Below are positions 41,953-49,298 of a DNA stretch of 57,718 bases, one piece after another. Every line of letters starts with the position of its first letter. Position 1 is the first letter of the stretch. Source of the stretch: an uncultured Pelagibacteraceae bacterium (GTDB lineage: Bacteria > Pseudomonadota > Alphaproteobacteria > Pelagibacterales > Pelagibacteraceae); NCBI GenBank assembly GCA_902593235.1, contig CACJHS010000005.1, forward strand, positions 1-57,718, written 5' to 3'. A program made the translations under genes and the position numbers. The notes under the pieces are model-generated. The model did not search any database. It was not told the origin of the DNA and saw only the letters and a program-made list of their open reading frames with translations.

Positions 41953-43638
41953 TTAGGAATTTTTAAGACCCTCAATTACTTTAATATTGATTTTTTTTCT
42001 CATATCGTCTTCGGTGTCATCAAAAGTTAACACGTTGTTCCAAAAATATCTTGCTTGAATTTTTCGATTTAATTTCCATAAAATGTCTCCATAATGATCA
42101 TTCACGATTGGGTCATCTGGCATTAATTCTACAGCTCTTTTTAAATACTTTTCTGCTTCTAGATAATCCTCTATTAAAAAATACGCCCATCCGATTGAAT
42201 CAATAATATATGGATCATTGCTTTTTAAATCATATGCTGTTTTCAACATATCCATTGCTTCATTAATTTTATAATCACGCTCTAACCAAGAGTAAGCAAG
42301 GTAATTTAAAATATATGCATCACTAGGATCAATTTTAAGCGCATGCAGTAAATCTTCATCTGACTTTTCATAATTACCCATTCTTTCATAACTACCACCT
42401 CTACGATACAATACATCTGATTTGATAAGTGAATTGTCCTCCAGTGTTAAAATAATTTCCGTATAACGATCTATTGCCTTTTCATAATTTTTAGAATTTT
42501 TATAAAAATTAGCTAAATCAAAAACCATTTTTATATTAGGATTTTCAATTTTATTAAATTTTGAATCTATGAATTTTATTCCATTTTCATAATCCTGCTC
42601 TTGAATTATTATTTGAGCTTCTTTTTTTATTCTAAACCAAAAATAAAATTCATCTTCTTTTTTAAACTTTTTTAAGATCCTTTGTACTTTATCAAATTCA
42701 TTATTAAGATAAAAATTTTCTGCAACCAATGACAGATTAAATTCAAACTTAGGATTTAAATAATTCGATAAATTTAAATAAAAATTTGATTTTTCAAAAT
42801 TATCCTGAGAAGAATAAAGATTGGAGATTAAAAATAAAAACTCACTTACAAGGTCATTATGATCTTTGCATGAAAAAATTTTTTCAAATTCATCGAATTT
42901 TTCTTTGTCTATCCAACTTTTACTTTGTGAAAGTAAGAGTGTTGAATTTATATAATCAATTTGTTCTACAGCTAATCTTGCTTCATTTATTTTTTTGTTT
43001 TCAATTAAATAATTAAGATAAAAGAAAATATATCTTGAATAATCACCTTGAGGATTGTTAATTAAATTTAAAAAGTAAGATGATGTTTTTTTGTCATCTA
43101 GATAACAGTATTGAAATGCTCTGGCAATTAAAGATATGTTTCCAAAATTTTTTTTATTATTTAAAATTTTTTTATTTCTAAATGTATGAATGTACTGATT
43201 AAGTATCTCAAATATAACCAGGGTTATTCTATCCTCATCTTGAAATTTTAAACTTTGTGTTAAATATTCATCAGCTTTTTTAAAATTATTTTTCTTTAAA
43301 CTGTCAATTATTAAAATTATATAAGCGTCATAAAAATCTGAGTTAGATTTATTTGTGTTATTATTTAAAACGTTAATTGCTTGAGGTACTTTGTTATCTA
43401 AAACTAAAGAGTTAACATATCTTTTTAAATAACTGTCATGTTTGTTAATTAATACTTTGGTTAAGTTAAAAAATTTTAAAGCTTTAGAATTATCTCGATT
43501 TTCAAATGCAACAATTCCAGAAAAATAATTTGATAAATCTCTTGAGTTGAAATCATTAAAAGTAGCACTTTTAGAATACAAAGGTGTCTGATAAGATATG
43601 GATATTAATAGTACTAATTTTAGAAATTTTAGGAACAT
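41953..43638 (-). CDS. Secreted tetratricopeptide-repeat protein
   Basis: The 561-residue protein has a signal peptide of about 22 residues (LVLLISISYQTPLYS), then helical repeats; clear TPR units occur in the last 180 residues (YEKAIDRYTEIILTLED, YEKSDEDLLHALKIDPSDAY, YLEAEKYLKRAVELMPDDP). Such proteins scaffold envelope complexes. Directly before ispE, an order seen in other alphaproteobacteria. The substrate or partner is unknown. Its start lies 11 bp from that of the divergent UDG-like gene. Confidence 0.85.
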   Translation of the reverse strand: MFLKFLKLVLLISISYQTPLYSKSATFNDFNSRDLSNYFSGIVAFENRDNSKALKFFNLTKVLINKHDSYLKRYVNSLVLDNKVPQAINVLNNNTNKSNSDFYDAYIILIIDSLKKNNFKKADEYLTQSLKFQDEDRITLVIFEILNQYIHTFRNKKILNNKKNFGNISLIARAFQYCYLDDKKTSSYFLNLINNPQGDYSRYIFFYLNYLIENKKINEARLAVEQIDYINSTLLLSQSKSWIDKEKFDEFEKIFSCKDHNDLVSEFLFLISNLYSSQDNFEKSNFYLNLSNYLNPKFEFNLSLVAENFYLNNEFDKVQRILKKFKKEDEFYFWFRIKKEAQIIIQEQDYENGIKFIDSKFNKIENPNIKMVFDLANFYKNSKNYEKAIDRYTEIILTLEDNSLIKSDVLYRRGGSYERMGNYEKSDEDLLHALKIDPSDAYILNYLAYSWLERDYKINEAMDMLKTAYDLKSNDPYIIDSIGWAYFLIEDYLEAEKYLKRAVELMPDDPIVNDHYGDILWKLNRKIQARYFWNNVLTFDDTEDDMRKKINIKVIEGLKNS

Positions 43639-43649
43639 GTAACCATACT

Positions 43650-44369
43650 ATGACTAAAAAAGTGATAAATCAAAATAGCAAATTAAACCAAGAGCTAATT
43701 AATACTATTGAGCCAAAATTTATATTCGCTGATAAGCCAATAAATAGATTTAATATTTTAGAAACTAACAATGGCACCCTGCAAATTAATAAAGAAGAAT
43801 TACTTAAAAATTTAAAAGATCAAATAAATTCAATTGAAAATTGTAAATTGAAAGAAAATTCAAACAAAATTATTTTAGGTGAGGGAAATATAAATAGCCC
43901 TTTAATGTTAATTGGAGAGTCACCTGGGGGTGAAGAAGAAAAATTGGGTGTCCCATTTAGAGGTGAAGTTGGCGAACTTCTTAACAAAATGCTTATAGCC
44001 ATTAATATTAAGAGACAAAATATTTACACTAGTTATGCAATCAATTTTAGACCACCTGATGACAGAAAACCAACCTCATTTGAAATTAAAAGATACTCAG
44101 TATTTTTGAAAGAGCATATATCGATTATAAACCCAAAGATTATTGTTTTGATGGGTAGTTCGGCAATGGAGGCTTTAACAGGAATAAGTGAAAAAATAAC
44201 TAATGAAAGAGGACATTGGAAGGAGGTGATATTAAAAAACAAAGTATTCCCTTTAATGATAACTTTTAATCCATCTTATTTAATCCGTTTTCCAGAAAAT
44301 AAAAAATACTCATGGGAAGATTTAAAGAAAATTAGAGACAAAATCAAAGATCTGAAGTTAAAAATTTGA
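43650..44369 (+). CDS. Uracil-DNA glycosylase family 4-like protein, lacking most Fe-S cysteines
   Basis: Start at ATG 43650 (239 residues); earlier starts would lie inside the divergent TPR gene. Family 4/5 signatures: GEGNINSPLMLIGESPGGEEEKLGVPFRG (motif A, shown in part as IGESPGGEEEKLG), INFRPPDDRKP, IVLMGSSAMEAL and FNPSYLIRFPE. Family 4 enzymes have four Cys for a 4Fe-4S cluster; here the equivalents are Ile/Glu-like, Cys, Phe (INFRPP) and Tyr. Motif B is NPS, not HPS. Removal of uracil from DNA is thus likely but not assured. Its TGA overlaps the rnhB ATG. Confidence 0.75.
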   Translation: MTKKVINQNSKLNQELINTIEPKFIFADKPINRFNILETNNGTLQINKEELLKNLKDQINSIENCKLKENSNKIILGEGNINSPLMLIGESPGGEEEKLGVPFRGEVGELLNKMLIAINIKRQNIYTSYAINFRPPDDRKPTSFEIKRYSVFLKEHISIINPKIIVLMGSSAMEALTGISEKITNERGHWKEVILKNKVFPLMITFNPSYLIRFPENKKYSWEDLKKIRDKIKDLKLKI

Positions 44370-44929
44370 TGAAGATAATTGCTGGGGTTGATGAGGTTGG
44401 TAGAGGAAGTTTAATTGGGCCTGTTTATGCTTCAGCAGTAATTTTAAAAAAATCAATTAATCAAAAGTTATTAAAAGATTCAAAATCATTAAGTAAAAAA
44501 GAGAGAGAGTATCTATGTGCATATATAAAAAAAAATTCTACTTGGTCCATAGGCAAAGCTTCTGTCAAAGAAATAGAAAAGCTAAATATACTTCAAGCAA
44601 GTTTGCTGGCTATGAAAAGAGCCATCAGAAAACTTAAGAGAAAACCAACACACGTTCTGATAGATGGAAACAAAACTCCAGAGTTAGAAAATTATAATTT
44701 AAAATCAGTTGTTAAAGGAGATAAAAAAATCCCCTCTATTTCGGCAGCTTCTATAATTGCAAAAGTATCAAGAGATAAATTTATAACCACCTTATCAAAA
44801 AAAAATAAAGGCTATGATTGGGATAAAAACTTTGGGTACGGAACAAAACAGCACTTAAAAGCTTTGAAAAAATTAGGTATTACTAAACATCATAGAAAAA
44901 CTTTTTCACCTATATCTAAAATAGATTAA
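44369..44929 (+). CDS. rnhB: Ribonuclease HII
   Basis: Cleaves RNA in RNA-DNA hybrids and single ribonucleotides in DNA; 186 residues from ATG at 44369. IAGVDEVGRGSLIGPVYASAV has the catalytic DEVGRG, THVLIDGN the second Asp, and SISAASIIAKVSRD and HLKALKKLGITKHHRKTFSP complete the signature. It follows the UDG-like gene with a TGATG overlap, and together with mutY and ccrM forms a DNA-maintenance neighbourhood. Confidence 0.96.
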   Translation: MKIIAGVDEVGRGSLIGPVYASAVILKKSINQKLLKDSKSLSKKEREYLCAYIKKNSTWSIGKASVKEIEKLNILQASLLAMKRAIRKLKRKPTHVLIDGNKTPELENYNLKSVVKGDKKIPSISAASIIAKVSRDKFITTLSKKNKGYDWDKNFGYGTKQHLKALKKLGITKHHRKTFSPISKID

Positions 44930-44968
44930 CACTACATCTAGTTACCTTCTAATTTAGAAACACTAATC

Positions 44969-45021
44969 GAATCCAAATTTTTCAATCTCAGGTTGACCGT
45001 AGAATCCATTTGGAGTCTAAT
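44969..45021 (+). promoter_or_regulatory. ccrM promoter with three GANTC sites
   Basis: -35 TTGACC (44993-44998), 17-bp spacer, -10 TCTAAT (45016-45021). GANTC sites: GAATC 44969-44973, GAATC 45002-45006 (in the spacer) and GAGTC 45013-45017 (overlapping the -10). GANTC is the target of CcrM, encoded immediately downstream. Predicted start near 45028 leaves a leader of about 6 nt before the ATG at 45034. Confidence 0.65.
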
Positions 45022-45033
45022 TAATTTTTAAAA

Positions 45034-46104
45034 ATGAAAACTGATTTCAAAAATAAAATAATTAATGGAGATAGCCTCGAAGAATTAAAAAAAATTCCAC
45101 GTGAAACTTTTGATTTAATTTTTGCTGATCCTCCTTACAACTTACAATTAAAAAGTGAATTAACTAGACCAGATAGATCAAAGGTTAGTGCGGTAAATGA
45201 TAAGTGGGATCAATTTGAAAATTTTAAAAAATATGATGATTTCACCTATGAATGGCTTAGTGAATGTAAAAGAATTTTAAAAAAAGATGGAGCTATTTGG
45301 GTTATAGGAAGCTACCATAATATTTTTAGAGTTGGCACAGCAATACAAAATCTAGGTTTCTGGATTTTAAATGATGTTATTTGGAATAAAAATAATCCAA
45401 TGCCAAACTTTAGAGGGACACGATTTACTAACGCTCATGAAACTTTAATATGGGCTTCTAAAAGTGAGAAATCAAAATACACATTTAATTATCAATCTTT
45501 AAAATGTTTAAATGATGATCTTCAAATGAGATCTAATTGGGATCTTCCAATATGCAATGGTTCTGAAAGACTTAAAAAGGATGGAAAAAAAATTCACTCC
45601 ACACAAAAACCAGAAGCACTATTACATAGAATTTTACTAGCTACATCAAATAAAAATGACCTCATACTTGATCCTTTTTTAGGATCAGGAACAACAGCTA
45701 CAGTAGCAAAAAAACTAGGGAGAAATTATTTTGGAATAGAAAAAGAAAAAAATTATTTTAAAGCTGCTGAGCAACGTATAAAAACTACAAAGCCTATTGA
45801 AGACGATTTATTAGATACGCTAAAAAATAATAGATCAAAACCAAGAATTCCTTTTGGTTCATTAGTCGAGCTTGGAATAATTAAACCTGGAACTAATATT
45901 TTTGATAATAAGAAAAAAATAACAGCCAGAATTATGGCTGATGGCAGTATAAAACATAATCAAGCAGAGGGTTCTATACACAAAGTTGCAGCTACTATTT
46001 TAGGAGCTGAAAGTTGCAACGGATGGACTTTTTGGCACTATGATATAAATGGACGAACTTATCCTATTGATTATCTAAGACAAAGATTAATTTCTAAAAA
46101 TTAA
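45034..46104 (+). CDS. ccrM: Cell-cycle DNA adenine methyltransferase CcrM (GANTC)
   Basis: Beta-class N6-adenine methyltransferase of 356 residues, same size as Caulobacter CcrM. Motif IV DPPY in LIFADPPYNLQL comes first, the target-recognition region follows (GRYHNIFRVG-like GSYHNIFRVG, NNPMPNFRGTRF), then KPEALLHRIL and the SAM motif LDPFLGSGTTATVAKK. The C-terminal extension (VELGIIKPGT, ARIMADGSI, AATILGAESCNGWTFWHY) is specific to CcrM. The stop shares TTAA with the convergent flavoprotein gene. Confidence 0.95.
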   Translation: MKTDFKNKIINGDSLEELKKIPRETFDLIFADPPYNLQLKSELTRPDRSKVSAVNDKWDQFENFKKYDDFTYEWLSECKRILKKDGAIWVIGSYHNIFRVGTAIQNLGFWILNDVIWNKNNPMPNFRGTRFTNAHETLIWASKSEKSKYTFNYQSLKCLNDDLQMRSNWDLPICNGSERLKKDGKKIHSTQKPEALLHRILLATSNKNDLILDPFLGSGTTATVAKKLGRNYFGIEKEKNYFKAAEQRIKTTKPIEDDLLDTLKNNRSKPRIPFGSLVELGIIKPGTNIFDNKKKITARIMADGSIKHNQAEGSIHKVAATILGAESCNGWTFWHYDINGRTYPIDYLRQRLISKN

Positions 46105-47243
46105 CTTTTATAAATTTTACCCAAATAACTTTCTAAAAATTTTTTATTTTTAGTTAAAAGTTTTAAAAAAATATTTCTAAATATAATCATAATTGGATTT
46201 GATAAATGGAAGGCAAATTGATTGAAATTAGATCTAATGTTAATCATTTTTACTCTCTTTAATCTGATATCATAAAAATTATTATTATTTATTAAACATT
46301 CATATAATTCATTAGCCCCCTCAATTGATTGAGAAGCTCCCTGTGCAAATGAAGGTGAAAAGGCAAAAAATGCATCTCCTACAAGGAATATATTTTTTGG
46401 AGGATTATATAAATTTTTACTTACAAATATCGGAAATAATCTAATATTTTGAAGATTTTCTAAAAAACTTTGAGAAACTTTTTGAGAAAATTTAAATTTA
46501 ATATTTTTTATAAAAGAACTCTCGGTAAAAAGATTAAAATTCTCTTGCTCGTTTGAATTTAATTTATGTTTTAAAATACCAATAAAATTTAAATTTTTAT
46601 CATTATTAATTGGATAAATAACATAATGAAAATTCGAACCTAAAAACAAAGAAATATTTTCTTCATTTATATTTTGAAGATTTTCTCTTAATATGCTGCC
46701 CCTAATAGCAATCGTATCATTGTAAATTGGTTTTGATTTATTGGTTGAAATTAATAACTTACCCTTAGAAAACACACCGTCTGAAATAATTAAGTAATCG
46801 CAAGTTATTGTATTATTATCAAATATTAATTTTATTGAGTCTTTATCATAATTAATCTTTTCAATACTGTGGTTATATTTAATTATATCTTCGTTTATTT
46901 GTTTTTTTAAAAATTGAAGTAATTTTGATCTTTTCAATGTTGTGTATTTACAATCTTCAGAATTAAATTTTGAAATATCTAAGTCACAAATTTTTTTTGA
47001 ATTTTTAATTTCATAAAAATCAATTTTTTTTGGATTAAATTTTTCTTCTTTAGTGAGAGAAGCGAAGCCTATTTTATTTAAAAGCTTCACGCTATTTACC
47101 GAAAGTTGAATTCCATAGCCTTCGTCTATTTCTATTGAATTTCTTTTTTCATAAATCGTAACCTGATAATCCTTATGATCTTTAAATAAATTGGCAATAT
47201 ACAAACCAGAAATTCCAGCACCAATTATTGCTATTTTTTTCAT
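46101..47243 (-). CDS. FAD-dependent monooxygenase (UbiH/salicylate hydroxylase-like)
   Basis: The 380-residue class A flavoprotein hydroxylase has IAIIGAGISGLYIANLF with the dinucleotide-binding GxGxxG, ITCDYLIISDGVFS, and the FAD ribityl-binding FLVGDAFFAFSPSFAQGASQSIEG. Candidates are a ubiquinone-ring hydroxylase or a small aromatic hydroxylase; the sequence does not decide. No N-terminal signal. Overlaps the mutY stop by 4 bases, so the two are likely cotranscribed from upstream of mutY. Confidence 0.8.
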   Translation of the reverse strand: MKKIAIIGAGISGLYIANLFKDHKDYQVTIYEKRNSIEIDEGYGIQLSVNSVKLLNKIGFASLTKEEKFNPKKIDFYEIKNSKKICDLDISKFNSEDCKYTTLKRSKLLQFLKKQINEDIIKYNHSIEKINYDKDSIKLIFDNNTITCDYLIISDGVFSKGKLLISTNKSKPIYNDTIAIRGSILRENLQNINEENISLFLGSNFHYVIYPINNDKNLNFIGILKHKLNSNEQENFNLFTESSFIKNIKFKFSQKVSQSFLENLQNIRLFPIFVSKNLYNPPKNIFLVGDAFFAFSPSFAQGASQSIEGANELYECLINNNNFYDIRLKRVKMINIRSNFNQFAFHLSNPIMIIFRNIFLKLLTKNKKFLESYLGKIYKS

Positions 47244-48226
47244 TTATGACTTTCTAAAAATTTTACAATCTTTTTTGTAAATGTTGGCAGTGTATAATTT
47301 TGAAGCTTTGTTGGATCAATCCAATAATTATTTTTATTTAAATTATATTTATTTTTAAATTCGATTTTAATATTCATACTCATATTAGACATTTTAAAAT
47401 TCAAATCTTGATCAAAATTTTTAGGATTATTTACTTCCTTCATCGGGAAGATATTTAAATTTTTCAAAAAATTAAATTTATTATTTTTAATTAATAAATA
47501 ATGATTATTTTTTTTACAAACATCTAGCTTGTAGAAGGTTTCCTTATCTTTTTTTTTCAATTTTACTAAATCAAAATTTTTATTTTTAAATGATTTGCAT
47601 TTTTTTACTAACGGACACTTCTTACAATTAGGACTAACAGGTTTGCAAATTAGTGCTCCTAATTCCATTAAAGCTTGAGCATAATCACTAGATCTTTTGA
47701 TAGATGTTCCAAAAATTTTTTTCTTTTCGTGTAAATTTTCTTTTTTTATTTGATCTTGTTTTTTTAAAAGTAAGTATCTCTTTAACACTCTTTCAATATT
47801 GCCATCTAGAGGAATTATTGGTTCATTGAATGCAATTGCAGAAATTGCACTTGCTGTATAATCTCCAATTCCAGGAAGAGACTTTAAATCTAAAAAATTT
47901 CTAGGTATTTTTTTATTAAAATTTTTAACAACTATTTGAGCGGTTTTTTTTAAATTTCTTACTCTTGAATAGTATCCAAGACCCTCCCAAAGTTTGATTA
48001 ATTTTCTATCATCATATTTAGATAGTTTTTCAATTGTAGGAATATTTTTAATGAATCTGTTAAAGTAAGGTATTACCGTTGCAACCTGGGTTTGCTGCAA
48101 CATGAATTCACTTACTAAAGTGTAGTATTGCTTTTTTGTTTGAGAAACATTCTTCCTCCAAGGTAAAGATCTTTTATTTAAATCATACCAATTAAGAATA
48201 TTATTTGTTATTATTGGATCTTTCAT
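47240..48226 (-). CDS. mutY: A/G-specific adenine glycosylase MutY
   Basis: Removes adenine mispaired with 8-oxoguanine. Start chosen at ATG 48226 (328 residues, MKDPIITNNILNWYDLNKRSLPWR), the family N-terminus; the ATG at 48271 would add 15 residues and overlap the divergent gene. HhH motif SLPGIGDYTASAISAIAF, the catalytic Asp region PLDGNIERVLKRYL and 4Fe-4S ligands Cx6Cx2Cx5C (CKPVSPNCKKCPLVKKC). A C-terminal NUDIX-like domain is degenerate. The start abuts the divergent gene start as CATATG. Confidence 0.94.
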   Translation of the reverse strand: MKDPIITNNILNWYDLNKRSLPWRKNVSQTKKQYYTLVSEFMLQQTQVATVIPYFNRFIKNIPTIEKLSKYDDRKLIKLWEGLGYYSRVRNLKKTAQIVVKNFNKKIPRNFLDLKSLPGIGDYTASAISAIAFNEPIIPLDGNIERVLKRYLLLKKQDQIKKENLHEKKKIFGTSIKRSSDYAQALMELGALICKPVSPNCKKCPLVKKCKSFKNKNFDLVKLKKKDKETFYKLDVCKKNNHYLLIKNNKFNFLKNLNIFPMKEVNNPKNFDQDLNFKMSNMSMNIKIEFKNKYNLNKNNYWIDPTKLQNYTLPTFTKKIVKFLESHK

Positions 48227-48715
48227 ATGCAATCTAAAAATAATACTAAGCAGAGAAACGCTAGCATTCAAGGATTAAGATCTTTCAAAGACACTTTGCC
48301 AAAAAATGTCAAAAAAATAATAAATAAAAAAGGGCATGTATATTCAGAAACGCTGAGCAATTGGAAATATTTAGTTGGAAGCGAATTATTTAAAATTTGC
48401 TATCCAAAAACATTTAAAAATTCAAATAAATTTGGTGTTAGCACCTTAGTGGTTATGGTCAAGCGAGGGCATGAAGTTGACGTAGAATATTCGAAAAAAG
48501 ATATTTTAGATAAAATGAATAATTTTTTTGGCGATTCTGTTGTTGAAAAGCTTAAATTTATAAGTTTTGATGATGAACATGAAATGACGAGCTCTAGTGA
48601 GACAAAAATTAAAAATGTGGCAATAAGTAAATATCAAGATAAAATTAAAGATGTTAAAAATGAAAAAATTAAAAAATCATTAGCAGAGTTAACCAGAGTT
48701 TTTAGAGAGAAATGA
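48227..48715 (+). CDS. DUF721 protein, DciA-like
   Basis: 162 residues. The DUF721 domain covers SFKDTLPKNVKKIINKKGH, ETLSNWKYLVGSELFKICYPKTFK and a basic C-terminus. DciA is the widespread loader of the DnaB replicative helicase in bacteria without DnaC, so the role here is probably helicase loading, by family inference. Its ATG abuts mutY's, so its promoter must lie within mutY. Overlaps the DsbA-like gene by 4 bases. Confidence 0.75.
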   Translation: MQSKNNTKQRNASIQGLRSFKDTLPKNVKKIINKKGHVYSETLSNWKYLVGSELFKICYPKTFKNSNKFGVSTLVVMVKRGHEVDVEYSKKDILDKMNNFFGDSVVEKLKFISFDDEHEMTSSSETKIKNVAISKYQDKIKDVKNEKIKKSLAELTRVFREK

Positions 48716-49290
48716 AAAAAATTGTATTCATTGCATTAATGTTTTTTACTACAGTCTTAAATTTACAAGCTGAGGAAATTAAAAGGATAACTGTTGGTAA
48801 CAAAGATGCAAAAATAACTATTATAGCATTTGAGTCTCTAACATGTAGTCACTGCGCTAATTTTCATAAAAATGTTTACCCTCAATTAAAAGAGGAATTT
48901 CTTGATAAAGGAATTGCCAAAATTGAATTTAGACATTTTCCCCTAGACATAGCTGCTTTTAACGCATCAAAAATTTCTCAATGTAAGAATGATGGAAATA
49001 CAGATATCCTTGAAAGTTTATACGCTAATCAACAAAAATGGGTTAAAGGGAGTTCAATAGAGGAAGCAAATGAAAACTTACAAAAATTTTTAAAAAATGA
49101 AGGATTTACAATTGATTTTGACTCGTGTGTAAACAATAAAGAAATTGAAGATTTTGTATTAAACGATCGAATCGATGGAGCAAAAAACTTCAAAGTTAAC
49201 GCAACTCCTACGATAATTATTAACAACGAAAAATTTGAAAAACCCTTAAATTATAAAAATTTAAAAAAAGCACTAGAAAAACTGATATAA
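48712..49290 (+). CDS. DsbA-family thiol oxidoreductase, secreted
   Basis: 192 residues with a signal peptide 1-20 (ends LQA) and a thioredoxin fold with active site CSHC (45-48, ESLTCSHCANFH). The FRHFPLDIAAFNASKISQC block is typical of the alphaproteobacterial DsbA/thioredoxin_4 group. The cis-Pro loop is NATPTIIIN. Oxidises or isomerises disulfides in the periplasm. It lies between DUF721 and smc, a conserved alphaproteobacterial order. Confidence 0.88.
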   Translation: MKKIVFIALMFFTTVLNLQAEEIKRITVGNKDAKITIIAFESLTCSHCANFHKNVYPQLKEEFLDKGIAKIEFRHFPLDIAAFNASKISQCKNDGNTDILESLYANQQKWVKGSSIEEANENLQKFLKNEGFTIDFDSCVNNKEIEDFVLNDRIDGAKNFKVNATPTIIINNEKFEKPLNYKNLKKALEKLI

Positions 49291-49298
49291 GTTAGTGC

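Noticed and set aside
43584..43649. UDG-like gene start at 43584
   Set aside because: It would run antisense through the signal-peptide codons of the TPR gene; ATG 43650 gives the family-like N-terminus.
48227..48271. mutY start at 48271
   Set aside because: The 15 added residues precede the normal MutY N-terminus and would overlap the DUF721 gene.
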